From NCBI GenBank assembly GCA_947623455.1, contig OX392540.1:28700410-28764409 (forward strand): a stretch of DNA of 64,000 bases. The letters run 5' to 3'. Of this stretch, positions 62,501-64,000 are shown one piece after another (the first letter of the stretch is position 1; each line of letters starts with the position of its first letter). The position numbers were made by a program, and so were the translations under genes. Origin of the DNA: Mimachlamys varia (taxonomy: Eukaryota > Mollusca > Bivalvia > Pectinida > Pectinidae). Under the pieces are notes generated by a model. It had not been told where the DNA came from and did not search any database. It saw nothing but the letters and a program-made list of their open reading frames with translations.

Positions 62501-63988
62501 AAATTCTCCAGGTGCCTCAGTATATGATGTAAGCTTGCAAATCCTTCAGACAATGTGAGCTAAAAATTATGAAGCTCTTTAATTTAATTCAGATTATTTC
62601 ATGAAATACTTGATTTACTCATTGTTTATTCTAATTAAATTAACACTCATCTGTCTAAGGACAAGGATTTTGAGTAATCAGTTTACAATAATTACATTAA
62701 CTTCTGTGTGTATTGAACTAGCTTCCTATAGGTCACTGATCCAGTGTGTTATTATCTATATATGAGCTTGTGATTGTTATGTCTCTCAATAATCTAATGA
62801 TCAATACAGAGTTCAGGGAGTTTAATGAGAGAAACACAGCAGATTTACACGTAGTTTAATAAGACAGGTATTAATCGTGTTGTTTACATGCTTTGAACAA
62901 ACACATTTTACCATGCCAATTAACCAATTCACTCCTGAAAATTCTCAATGAAATGTTCTAACTTTTAAAACAAAAGAGTTCAAACGTAATCTTCAGGGGT
63001 GAATGAGTTAACATACAAATTCTAATTGCCTACCTTACAGAAAAATGGCAATTTCTGTTGGCAAAAGTTTAAGAGAATTCTGCACCAGATTACAGTAACC
63101 CTCTTACCTTAACCTGCATGGAGACATTATAAACCTGTTTTATAGTGACAACTACCCTAAGATGACCTGACTTTGGAACATTATAAACCTATTATTTTGT
63201 GACCTCTACCTTTTGACCTTACCTAGAGACATTGTAAACCTGTTCTTTTATGACCTCTACCCTTTGACCTGCCTTGGGACCATAGTAAACCTGTTTTTGT
63301 GACCTCTTCCTTCTGACCTTACCTGGGACATTATAAACCTGTTCTTCTGTGACCTCTACCCTCTGACCTTACCTGGAGACTTCATAAACCTGTTCTTCTT
63401 TGACCTCTACCCTCTGACCTTACCAGGAAGCATTATAAACCTTTACTTCTGTGACCTCTTCCCTCTGACCTTACCTGGGACATTATAAACCTTTAGAGGT
63501 TCTGTGACCTCTTCCCTCTGACCTTACCTGGGACATTATAAACCTGTTCTTCTGTGACCTCTAACCTTTGACTTTATCTGGAGACATTATAAACCTTTTC
63601 TTCTATGACCTCTACCCTCTGACCTTACCAGGAGACATTAGAAACCTGCTCTTTTGTGACCTCTACCCTCTGACCCTATCTAGAGACATTGTAAACCTTT
63701 TCTATGACCTCTACCCTCTGACCTTACCTGGAGACATACTACTGTTCTTCTGTGACCTCTTCCCTCTGACCTTACCTGGGACATTATAAACCTATTCTGT
63801 GACCTCTACCCTCTGACCTTACCTGGAGACATTATAAACCTGTTCTTCTGTGACCGTTAACCTTTGACTTTACTATTAACCTATTCCAGTGACTTTCACC
63901 CTTGGACCTTACCTTGGGACGAAGAGCTGCTTTCAAGTATTGGTCTCATGTCCGGTTTGGTTTTGACTCTCTTGATAAAGAGACCCAT
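2529..63988 (-). CDS. TMCC-family (transmembrane and coiled-coil) gene, 5' ten coding exons, 3' end outside window
   Basis: Ten exons join in frame: 63988-63913, 60083-60012, 22845-22692, 9843-9627, 9147-8964, 8765-8534, 6506-6462, 4212-4180, 3217-3138, 2592-2529 (1157 nt, 385 codons plus 2 nt). Every intron starts GT and ends AG and each phase matches its partner. Residues ~204-365 follow the vertebrate TMCC domain block by block: [22 protein letters not shown]...[53 protein letters not shown]. Known family members are ER membrane proteins (TMCC1 at ER-endosome contacts, TMCC3 at ER junctions; fly homologue Dementin) with a C-terminal coiled coil and two membrane helices. Those parts, roughly 200 residues, must lie left of base 1. 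Which vertebrate paralogue is closest cannot be told; invertebrates usually have one gene, so no symbol is given. Confidence 0.93.
3138..3217 (-). CDS. TMCC-like gene, coding exon 9
   Basis: An 80-bp exon coding for residues 339-364, [20 protein letters not shown] then GDISEL. This is the signature [20 protein letters not shown] block of vertebrate TMCC1-3, with conservative changes. Acceptor is TTTGCAG|T, donor CTTA|GTAAGT. The single base left over joins exon 10 in phase 1. Confidence 0.97.
3653..3892. mobile_element. ~240-bp element with terminal inverted repeats
   Basis: CTGTGAAAG / CTTTCACAG ends, with inner CACGTGGAAATTTTCGCTTA against TAAGTGAAAATTTCCACATC also inverted. Lies in the TMCC gene between exons 8 and 9. 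Confidence 0.78.
4011..4093 (+). mobile_element. ~85-bp palindromic element
   Basis: CCTGAAATTTCATAATGGAC, ATTCCAACCTTTGAATTGGA, then CTTCAGGGGTAAATGGGTTA. Confidence 0.85.
4180..4212 (-). CDS. TMCC-like gene, coding exon 8 (33-bp microexon)
   Basis: A 33-bp microexon coding for [10 protein letters not shown] (residues 328-337), completing Gly 327 and opening codon 338. Vertebrate TMCC proteins have GGVVEGVKG here. Acceptor is a T-run followed by CAG|GG, donor AAAGA|GTAAGT. Its length is a multiple of three and the flanking phases are equal (2 in, 2 out), so skipping would remove 11 residues without a frameshift. The vertebrate proteins carry extra residues between this block and SKP-EF that are absent here. 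Confidence 0.92.
4413..4497 (-). mobile_element. ~85-bp palindromic element
   Basis: TTAACTCATTCACCCAAGAA at left, ACACATTTGAACTCTTCCAA, then GAAATTTTAAAGGTGAATG. Confidence 0.88.
4987..5109. repeat. Inverted repeat, 42-bp arms
   Basis: GATATGGAATTTATTTCACT... at 4987-5028 is the reverse complement of 5068-5109 with one mismatch; 39-bp loop. Fold-back element or hairpin. Confidence 0.93.
5385..5736. repeat. 69-bp tandem repeat, 5 copies
   Basis: ACAGTCAGCACATTTATACA recurs at 5392, 5461, 5530, 5599 and 5668, always 69 bp apart. Copies are nearly identical. The unit is a multiple of three, which creates open frames on both strands that are not genes. Confidence 0.95.
5739..5823 (+). mobile_element. 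~85-bp palindromic element
   Basis: TTAACTCCTTCACCCCTGAA, CTATTCAAACCTTTGAAATG, CAAGGGTGAATGGG. Directly abuts the 69-bp array. Confidence 0.88.
6462..6506 (-). CDS. TMCC-like gene, coding exon 7 (45 bp)
   Basis: A small 45-bp exon coding for [14 protein letters not shown] (residues 313-326) plus two bases. It completes Lys 312 from exon 6, giving [16 protein letters not shown], against KDVGANMRAGISGF in vertebrate members. Acceptor is TTCACAG|GG, donor TCTGG|GTAAGT. The glycine-rich stretch links the helical core to the SKP-EF block. Confidence 0.94.
6545..6815. repeat. 58-bp tandem repeat with AGGTCATGACCT palindromes
   Basis: Four to five units containing CTCTGACCTTTACAGAACA followed by AGGTCATGACCT, which is present intact at 6566-6577, 6682-6693, 6740-6751 and 6798-6809 and broken in the unit at 6624. 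The last two units are almost identical. The palindrome equals the synthetic consensus for two nuclear-receptor half sites with no spacer. Confidence 0.9.
7091..7185 (+). mobile_element. ~85-bp palindromic element
   Basis: TTCATTCACCCCTGACATTT, TTCCAACCTTTCAATTGGAA, ATGGGTGTATGAACTAA. Confidence 0.87.
8138..8410. repeat. Mixed 19/25-bp tandem repeat
   Basis: GCTAATTCAGATAAATGT followed by either GA or AATGTA, giving alternating 19-bp and 25-bp units, about a dozen in total. Confidence 0.92.
8534..8765 (-). CDS. TMCC-like gene, coding exon 6 (core TMCC domain)
   Basis: A 232-bp exon for residues 235 (split) to 311 plus two bases. It holds the best-conserved family blocks: [36 protein letters not shown], then [10 protein letters not shown] and [10 protein letters not shown]. 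Vertebrate TMCC1-3 read nearly the same ([37 protein letters not shown]). Acceptor is TTGCACAG|AA and donor CTCAA|GTAAGT. The long charged run from DKQQ to LSDIE is predicted helical and coiled-coil prone. This exon identifies the gene on its own. Confidence 0.97.
8964..9147 (-). CDS. TMCC-like gene, coding exon 5 (start of TMCC domain)
   Basis: A 184-bp exon for residues 174-234 plus one base. It starts [15 protein letters not shown], passes through an acidic linker, and enters the TMCC domain at [20 protein letters not shown] (residues 204-223) followed by [11 protein letters not shown]. Vertebrate proteins have the same order: DP-RTK-AI, then Q-KI, then a helical E-IK-EQ-AR segment. Acceptor is GCGTTAG|GTG. 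The donor is AAGAAG|GTGGAG, a weak match to the usual GTRAGT, but it joins exon 6 in phase 1 and gives [12 protein letters not shown], which fits the family. This is likely the start of a helical, coiled-coil-forming segment. Confidence 0.92.
9627..9843 (-). CDS. TMCC-like gene, coding exon 4
   Basis: A 217-bp exon for residues 102-173. The first base completes the Met 101 codon. It is low complexity: [18 protein letters not shown], a Ser/Pro/Lys stretch ([11 protein letters not shown]), an Ala/Thr part, then [17 protein letters not shown]. Acceptor is CTGATTTTAG|G. The donor that keeps the frame is AAAGT|GTGAGT at 9626-9621; the alternative two bases earlier would put a stop in exon 5. The composition suggests an unstructured segment with possible phosphorylation sites (RSSTED), which is inference. 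Vertebrate TMCC proteins also have a poorly conserved Ser-rich region ahead of the domain. Confidence 0.87.
10968..11290 (-). mobile_element. Second-family SINE with extra tandem tRNA-like heads
   Basis: On the minus strand a complete diverged SINE body (10968-11140; CTAGCCCTCAACTTGTGGAT, GGTTCGAGGCC) is preceded by two further copies of the head: CTAGTTTCCACCTCTGGATC with GTGGTTAGGGTGTCTGACAT, and the same again. Heads repeat roughly every 55-60 bp. Confidence 0.75.
11915..13006. repeat. 35-bp minisatellite, ~31 copies
   Basis: Unit AGGACTAGATACGGTCTGGT followed by ACCCTGGGTGTTTAT; exact 35-bp spacing (for example GGGTG at 12001 and 12036). Very homogeneous; nearly every unit holds a KpnI site GGTACC. 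Variants such as ACATACGG and TACCCAGG are scattered among units, as expected from unequal exchange or conversion. Confidence 0.97.
13461..13536 (+). mobile_element. tRNA-like sequence, probable SINE head
   Basis: AGATAGCTCAAAAGGATGAG (A-box-like) and GGTTCGAACCC (B box) spaced as in a tRNA, with matching ends ACCAGA/TCTGGC. The D-arm A box is imperfect (AAAAGGATGAG), and a close relative sits at 29452-29535, so a third SINE family is more likely than a functional tRNA. Confidence 0.55.
13609..14039. mobile_element. 431-bp element with terminal inverted repeats
   Basis: TACAGTGCACTCC (13609-13621) and GGAGTCCACTGTA (14027-14039) are inverted with one mismatch. The inside repeats AAACATGATATTAA several times. 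No transposase seen. Confidence 0.78.
14205..14374. repeat. ~85-bp direct tandem duplication
   Basis: GAAACCAGGCACAGATCTT through ATGAATGAGTTTGAGATC occurs twice, about 85 bp apart, with few differences. Confidence 0.9.
14427..14523 (-). mobile_element. Second short near-palindromic element
   Basis: TTAGCGCTTTCACCCCT ... AGGGGTGGAAAGGGTT. Internal GACTCTTCTGTGTATTGG (minus) matches the copy at 21914. Related in ends (CACCCCT) to the main ~85-bp family but different inside. Confidence 0.65.
15450..16625. repeat. 33-bp minisatellite, ~35 copies
   Basis: Unit CCTACAGATTATAATAGGAT followed by AGCCCAATCTCAC. Because 33 is a multiple of three and the unit is stop-free, a 222-codon frame of 11-residue repeats ([11 protein letters not shown]) opens on the minus strand and a shorter one on the plus strand. 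Later units (16255-16430) carry an inserted ATCATAGAGG. Confidence 0.97.
16977..17067 (-). mobile_element. ~85-bp palindromic element, both ends intact
   Basis: TAACTCATTCACCCCTGAAG ... ACATTTGAACTGTTCTTATT ... TTTCAGTTGTGAATGAGTTA. Confidence 0.92.
18694..18969 (-). pseudogene. Possible fragment of a seven-transmembrane receptor (TM4-TM5 region)
   Basis: A 91-codon open stretch on the minus strand, without its own start Met, ending at a TAA at 18694. It reads [18 protein letters not shown], then a Cys-containing polar stretch ([12 protein letters not shown]), then a hydrophobic segment [19 protein letters not shown] followed by [14 protein letters not shown]. That order matches a rhodopsin-type receptor from TM4 through the second extracellular loop cysteine to TM5 with its Phe-Pro, then a basic third intracellular loop. 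Codon choice (CCC TAC TTC ACC AAC) is unlike the AT-rich surroundings. Upstream, 18973-19050 has another coding-looking piece ([13 protein letters not shown]) in a different frame, suggesting a frameshift or a lost intron. No TM1-3 or TM6-7 was seen nearby. It lies inside intron 3 in the same sense as the host gene. Relic, nested exon or chance remain open. Confidence 0.35.
21163..21244. repeat. Perfect 82-bp palindrome
   Basis: Arms 21163-21203 and 21204-21244 are exact reverse complements with no loop. The arm TGTGACATATTTGAACTTTC... AAAGGTTGGAGTA is half of the dispersed ~85-bp element, so this looks like two half-elements joined head to head. Confidence 0.96.
21352..21588 (+). mobile_element. 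MITE-like element with CTATAGGCCT termini
   Basis: Ends CTATAGGCCTATCTCAAAAG and GAAAGGCCTATAG, with inner GTTGTTATCTCCC / GAGAATAACAACAC also inverted. The same sequence in reverse order lies at 53098-53342 (shared CCGATTGTCACATGGC and CACTTCC(G)GGAAGTCCATC). Confidence 0.82.
21806..21898 (-). mobile_element. ~85-bp palindromic element, diverged
   Basis: CTCACTCATCCCTGAAAATG, CTTCCAATTTAAAGGTTGGA, end GTGGTTAAATGCTTTAA. Confidence 0.78.
21914..22008 (+). mobile_element. Second short near-palindromic element
   Basis: AACCCTTTCACTCCTGTTTG ... GGTAAACGGGTTA; shares ATAAGTAAATTCTTCTGTGC and order of blocks with the reverse complement of 14427-14523. Confidence 0.6.
22103..22184 (+). mobile_element. 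~85-bp palindromic element
   Basis: TTAACTCATTCACCCTTAAA, ATTTCATAATGAACTATTCC, GTGTCTTGAGGGGTGA. Confidence 0.9.
22506..22596 (+). mobile_element. ~85-bp palindromic element, both ends intact
   Basis: TTAACTCAATCACCCCTAAA ... TTTAGGGGTGACTGAGTTAA. Lies about 100 bp downstream (gene sense) of exon 3. Confidence 0.93.
22692..22845 (-). CDS. TMCC-like gene, coding exon 3
   Basis: A 154-bp exon for residues 50 (split) to 100 plus two bases of the Met 101 codon. It reads [20 protein letters not shown], then a serine/asparagine-rich linker, then [17 protein letters not shown]. Acceptor is GTTTTTCAG|AT, donor AAAT|GTAAGT. The Arg/Lys-rich end ([12 protein letters not shown] across the junction) continues into exon 4. 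The hydrophobic LLGLLLPL is too short for a membrane helix. No known domain recognised; probably a disordered cytosolic region ahead of the TMCC domain. Phase in is 1 and phase out is 2. It lies 37 kb from exon 2 and 12.8 kb from exon 4. Confidence 0.85.
24181..24428 (-). mobile_element. tRNA-derived SINE, full length
   Basis: On the minus strand: tRNA-like head with A box TGGTGCAGTGGATAGC (24417-24402) and B box GGTTCGATTCC (24374-24364), then the core GGTTTTCTCCGGGTAATCTG, then GTAAAATAAATAAAGTTTAT as tail. Least damaged of five copies of this family. Confidence 0.9.
25471..25555 (-). mobile_element. ~85-bp palindromic element
   Basis: CTCACTCACCCCTGTTGATG, CTCTTCCAACTCAAAGGTTG, CTTCAGGGGTGGATGAG. 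Confidence 0.88.
27185..27274 (-). mobile_element. ~85-bp palindromic element
   Basis: TTAATTCATTCATCCCTAAA, CACATTTGAACTCTTCCATT, end GGGGCAAATAAGTTAA. Confidence 0.9.
27958..28128 (+). mobile_element. tRNA-derived SINE, internally deleted
   Basis: A-box part (GGATGGTGCAGGTGATAGAG) is followed directly by the CCCGACAACATGGGTTTTCT core; the B-box region is missing. Tail GTAAAATAAATTAAGTTTAT is intact. Confidence 0.85.
28795..29291. repeat. 30/31-bp minisatellite, ~16 copies
   Basis: Unit GGGGCATGTATTTTCCAGAA followed by CCTCTAACACA; the CC and AC forms of TTTT(C/A)CAG are interspersed. Confidence 0.95.
29452..29535 (-). mobile_element. tRNA-like sequence, probable SINE head
   Basis: Minus strand: TTTAGCTCAATGGTATAGAG (A box) and GGGTTCGAACCC (B box), flanked upstream by GATCATCAGC as in the 13461 copy. 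Ends CCAGG/CCGGTCTGG do not close a clean acceptor stem. Confidence 0.55.
29844..30290. repeat. ~62-bp tandem repeat
   Basis: About seven units with ACTCTAGTACTGACAAGGGA, then AGGTATTCATTCTAGTATAT and an ATAAACATCTTGTACCATAA part; some units lack the middle. Confidence 0.88.
30290..30905. repeat. ~34-bp tandem repeat adjoining the 62-bp array
   Basis: Units of ATACCGTAATAATGCTAGAA followed by TTGATGAGCATCAT, about 17 copies. It seems to be a shortened derivative of the neighbouring 62-bp unit, since ATACCGTAATTACTCTAGTA forms a bridge between them. Confidence 0.88.
31502..31709. mobile_element. ~208-bp element with terminal inverted repeats
   Basis: TTACTGTAAA at 31502 and TTTACAGTAA at 31700 are exactly inverted; AGGGCGAATTTAAAAC and AAGGCGAATACAA are repeated inside. 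Confidence 0.7.
32262..33260. repeat. ~63-bp tandem repeat, ~16 copies
   Basis: Units with CACTCCATGGTGCTGAATAC, ACACAAATTACAGGTGACAG and AGTAAGATACCTTCAATACA. Further degraded units continue at 33425-33600 after ~165 bp of different sequence. Confidence 0.92.
34255..34380. repeat. ~63-bp direct duplication
   Basis: TTTTTAAGACAACAACTTTTGC... and TTTTTTAAGACCACAGCTTT... with following CAACTAAATATA; two diverged copies. Confidence 0.8.
35022..35100. repeat. ~39-bp direct duplication
   Basis: CAAACTACAGTCTTTTATAA followed by AAC(C/A)TTTATCACGAACTG occurs twice in tandem. Confidence 0.92.
35522..35760 (-). mobile_element. tRNA-derived SINE, same family
   Basis: Same head, B box GGTTCGATTCC, core (with CTCCAGGTACTCTG) and AAATAAAGTTTATA tail as the 24181 copy; diverged by substitutions. 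Confidence 0.9.
37505..37896. repeat. 50-bp tandem repeat, 8 copies
   Basis: GGGTGTCAGATTAGACAGGT plus GAATTTGACCTGAAGATGTT plus GTGTTCCACA, repeated exactly every 50 bp from 37509; only a T/C change in GTG(T/C)CAG separates most units. Very young array. Confidence 0.97.
38365..38592 (+). mobile_element. tRNA-derived SINE, second family (Leu/Ser-like head)
   Basis: Head GCAGTGGCCAAGTGGTTAAG (A box) with a long variable arm and B box GGTTGCGAGTTTGAAACC, then TTTTTTCTCCGGGTACTCCA core and the tail AAGGCGTCAAACAAAAATAA. The core motif is shared with the first SINE family, the head and tail are not. Confidence 0.88.
38868..38955 (+). mobile_element. Partial copy of the GTAAAACCCCACT element
   Basis: Shares CAGTAAAACCCCACT and GTGGGGACCTGAT with 50100-50286 but has no right end. 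Confidence 0.7.
39100..39350. repeat. ~125-bp direct duplication
   Basis: Two related copies share AACATTTCTCAGAATT, ACCAAATGTGTAA and TTTCAAGGATGAATT in the same order; diverged by small indels. Confidence 0.8.
39380..39628. repeat. 17-bp minisatellite, ~14 copies
   Basis: CTTATAAAGCTGGTCAA and CTTATAAAGCTGGTCAT. The first five units are all the A form, after which A and T forms alternate, so a 34-bp dimer was amplified later. Confidence 0.96.
41144..41231 (+). mobile_element. ~85-bp palindromic element
   Basis: TTAACTCATTCACCCCTAAA, CTGTTCCAACCTTTGATTTG, GTGTCCTCAGGGGCAAAAGA. Confidence 0.9.
41550..41627 (+). mobile_element. ~85-bp palindromic element
   Basis: AACTCATTCACCCCGAAATT, AACATTTGAATTGGAAGAGT, TGTGTCATTGGGGTTAA. 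Confidence 0.88.
43858..44091 (+). mobile_element. tRNA-derived SINE, same family
   Basis: Head shortened around the A box, B box GGTTTGATTCC, core TTTTCTCCGGGTACTCTGG, tail AAAATAAATAAAGTTTAT. Confidence 0.88.
44400..45085. repeat. 76-bp tandem repeat followed by degenerate units
   Basis: Four near-identical units start at 44401, 44477, 44553 and 44629 (TGATACCAGATTGACACCCA ... CTCTCTATAGGGTCAATCCA). Degenerate units sharing TTCTCTATAGGGTCATTCCA continue to about 45085. Confidence 0.93.
47546..47634 (-). mobile_element. ~85-bp palindromic element, in 498-bp duplicate 1
   Basis: CTCACACCCCTTAAGACACA, GAACTCTTCCAATTCAAAGG, GTATGAAGTTTGGATGAGG. Confidence 0.85.
48044..48132 (-). mobile_element. 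~85-bp palindromic element, in 498-bp duplicate 2
   Basis: Same sequence as 47546-47634, carried along by the duplication rather than inserted separately. Confidence 0.85.
49033..49078. repeat. 23-bp direct duplication
   Basis: CGGCTTTGGTCCTCCGTGAG followed by ATA occurs twice back to back without change. Confidence 0.93.
49181..49262 (-). mobile_element. ~85-bp palindromic element
   Basis: CTAACTCATTCACCTCTGAA, CACATTTGAACTCTTCCGAT, TTATGAAATTTTGGGGGTTA. Confidence 0.9.
50100..50286. mobile_element. ~187-bp element with terminal inverted repeats
   Basis: GTAAAACCCCACT (50103-50115) is exactly inverted at 50271-50283. A half-length relative begins at 38872 (CAGTAAAACCCCACTTACTT). Confidence 0.82.
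51345..51925. repeat. 25-bp minisatellite, ~23 copies
   Basis: Unit AACATGAATTGTGTGTAAAA followed by TGTGT, with TATAAAATGTATA variants at the ends and a homogeneous core (51480-51665). The unit is stop-free on the minus strand in all frames, so three overlapping long frames appear there; none is a gene. Confidence 0.96.
51975..53069 (+). mobile_element. Long non-autonomous element with ~160-bp internal repeats
   Basis: Opens AAGAGGCCCAGAGGGCCTGT then ATCGCTCACCTGG, and closes with CCAGGTGAGCTAAAAA, so the ends carry inverted TCACCTGG/CCAGGTGA. Inside are six ~160-bp units, each with CCCCTCAGCCCCCTAGGGGG and GTCAGTCCCACCATGAGTAC. Before the closing end is a GACGGACGACGG microsatellite. I know this opening motif as very common in bivalve and other mollusc genomes; no coding capacity. 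Confidence 0.85.
53098..53342 (-). mobile_element. MITE-like element, second copy
   Basis: Opposite orientation to 21352-21588; GATGGACTTCCGGGAAGTG and GCCATGTGACAATCGG match its reverse complement. Starts right after the long element at 51975-53069. Confidence 0.82.
54204..54293 (-). mobile_element. ~85-bp palindromic element
   Basis: GATCATTCACCCCTGAAGAC, GAACTCTTCCAGTTCAAGGG, TTTCAGGGATGAATGAACTT. Confidence 0.92.
54380..54473 (-). mobile_element. ~85-bp palindromic element, diverged
   Basis: CAAGCCCCAGACACATTTGA, AAGATTGGAATAATTAA, GTTCAGGGGTGAATGGATTA. Confidence 0.83.
55114..55171. repeat. Inverted repeat, ~20-bp arms
   Basis: TTTTATATGACAGCAATTT and AAATTTGCTGTCATATAAAA flank a short AT-rich loop. 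Confidence 0.85.
56222..58075. repeat. 27-bp minisatellite, ~68 copies
   Basis: Unit GGAGAGCTCCCACTGAAGTC followed by AAACACA. Almost every unit has the SacI site GAGCTC. Variants (AAACGCA, AAATGCA, CTAAAGTC, CTCAAGTC, CTAAGTTAAATAAA) recur in blocks, showing higher-order duplication. The unit is a multiple of three and open on both strands (GELPLKSNT plus; FDFSGSSPV and LTLVGALLC minus). Confidence 0.97.
58915..59070. repeat. Imperfect inverted repeat around a C run
   Basis: TCCTTAAGGAAATTCCTTAA near 58918 and GAATTTCCTTAAGTTAAGGA near 59049 are related inverted arms; about 20 consecutive C at 58982-59000 lie between. Fold-back MITE-like relic is possible. Confidence 0.6.
59286..59365 (-). 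mobile_element. ~85-bp palindromic element, right end lost
   Basis: AAAGACATTCACCTCTGAGG, CTAGAACTCTTCTTAGTCAA, GGTTGGAATACAG; no clear right terminus. Confidence 0.65.
59618..59706 (+). mobile_element. ~85-bp palindromic element
   Basis: CTAATTCCCCTCTAAAACGT, GAACTGGAAGAGTTCAAATT, CTTCAGGGGTGAATGAGTTA. About 300 bp from exon 2. Confidence 0.9.
60012..60083 (-). CDS. TMCC-like gene, coding exon 2
   Basis: A 72-bp exon encoding residues 26 (split) to 49, including [20 protein letters not shown] and ending SRH plus one base. Acceptor is ATTTTCAG|AT and donor CACG|GTGAGT. It enters in phase 1 and leaves in phase 1, so it could be skipped without breaking the frame between exons 1 and 3. The segment is basic (KRNLVKK) and has no recognised domain. 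Support comes from the clean splice sites, the matching phase with both neighbours, and base composition that is visibly richer in GC than the flanking introns. It stands isolated between a 3.8 kb and a 37 kb intron. Confidence 0.8.
61461..61701 (+). mobile_element. tRNA-derived SINE, same family
   Basis: A box TGGTACAGTGGATAGC, B box GGTTTGATTCC, core GGTTTTCTCCAGGAACTCCA, tail TAAAATAACTAAAGTTTATA. Confidence 0.88.
61829..62570 (+). mobile_element. Diverged copy of the long element
   Basis: ACACAAGAGGCCCAATCATA ... GGATACAGTTGTATCTAAGC matches the opening, and TCAGACAATGTGAGCTAAAA at 62547 matches the closing GGACCAGGTGAGCTAAAAA. Between them lies a tRNA-like piece. Confidence 0.5.
62280..62390 (-). 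mobile_element. tRNA-like sequence, probable SINE fragment
   Basis: Minus strand: GAGTAATGGTAGAGCTGTAG (A-box-like) and CCCGGGTTTGATTCCGGTG (B box). It lies inside a diverged copy of the long element at 61829-62570. Confidence 0.5.
62921..63012 (+). mobile_element. ~85-bp palindromic element
   Basis: TTAACCAATTCACTCCTGAA ... CTTCAGGGGTGAATGAGTTA with diverged centre. Confidence 0.9.
63120..63865. repeat. ~51-bp tandem repeat rich in TGACCT
   Basis: About 14 units of ACATTATAAACCTGTTCTTC then TGTGACCTCTACCCTCTGAC then CTTACCTGGAG. Each unit has two TGACCT motifs separated by 8 bases, about 25 motifs in all. The array ends about 50 bp inside intron 1 from exon 1's donor, and its CTTACCTGG resembles the reverse complement of a donor site. 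Confidence 0.92.
63913..63988 (-). CDS. TMCC-like gene, coding exon 1 (initiator Met)
   Basis: Encodes residues 1-25, starting [15 protein letters not shown] and ending in a serine run (SSSSSQ), plus the first base of codon 26. The donor is G|GTAAGG at 63912-63907. The ATG at 63988 is chosen because it is the first in-frame Met visible; the frame stays open for the 12 bases upstream to the window edge, so a longer N terminus is not excluded. The basic, amphipathic opening (KRVKTK) is not a signal peptide, in line with the family's C-terminal membrane anchoring. I do not recognise this N-terminal segment in vertebrate TMCC proteins; it may be specific to one isoform. No promoter can be judged because only 12 bases lie upstream. 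Confidence 0.82.
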
Positions 63989-64000
63989 CCAATAAGAACA

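Larger units (their letters stand above)
60084..63912 (-). other. Intron 1 of the TMCC-like gene
   Basis: GTAAGG...TTTTCAG, 3829 bp. It holds the 63120-63860 minisatellite, a palindromic element at 62921-63012, tRNA-like sequence near 62270-62390, a diverged long element (61829-62570) and a SINE (61461-61701). 60100-61400 is AT-rich with no feature I can name. Confidence 0.8.

Overview
This looks like an AT-rich, intron- and repeat-filled piece of a metazoan nuclear genome, most likely a bivalve mollusc (scallop, oyster or relative). The assignment rests on several dispersed elements I recognise as typical of molluscs: tRNA-derived SINEs with a 'TTTTCTCCGGGTACTC' core, a long element opening with 'AAGAGGCCCAGAGGGCCTGT', and short inverted-repeat elements. 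Species is not determinable by eye. No bacterial-type genes, operons or CRISPR arrays are present.

One gene dominates the window. It lies on the minus strand and runs from about 63988 (initiator ATG) to at least 2529, leaving the window on the left. I rebuilt ten coding exons by hand; all intron boundaries are GT-AG, all reading phases match, and together they encode the first ~385 residues of a TMCC-family protein (transmembrane and coiled-coil domain; vertebrate TMCC1/2/3, fly Dementin). Exons 5-9 carry the family domain; exons 1-4 encode a longer N-terminal part I do not recognise in detail. The C-terminal coiled coil and the two membrane helices expected for the family are not in the window.

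Layout, right to left in gene sense: exon 1 (63913-63988); intron 1 with a minisatellite of nuclear-receptor half sites; exon 2 (60012-60083); a 37 kb intron 2 holding most of the repeats; exon 3 (22692-22845); a 12.8 kb intron 3 with 35-bp and 33-bp arrays and a possible relic of a seven-helix receptor; exon 4 (9627-9843); then a compact cluster of exons 5-10 (9147-2529) with small introns.

The introns contain at least a dozen minisatellites with different units (17, 25, 27, 30, 33, 35, 50, 63, 69, 76 bp and others), six or more tRNA-derived SINE copies, several MITE-like elements, and more than 20 copies of one ~85-bp near-palindromic element starting TTAACTCATTCACCCCTGAA. Most long open frames in the window are artefacts of arrays whose unit is stop-free.

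I found no evidence of an undescribed multi-gene system. The points most worth a second look are the ~85-bp palindromic element family with its perfect 82-bp palindrome derivative, the AGGTCATGACCT palindromes in a minisatellite, the tandem tRNA-head SINE, and the receptor-like fragment.
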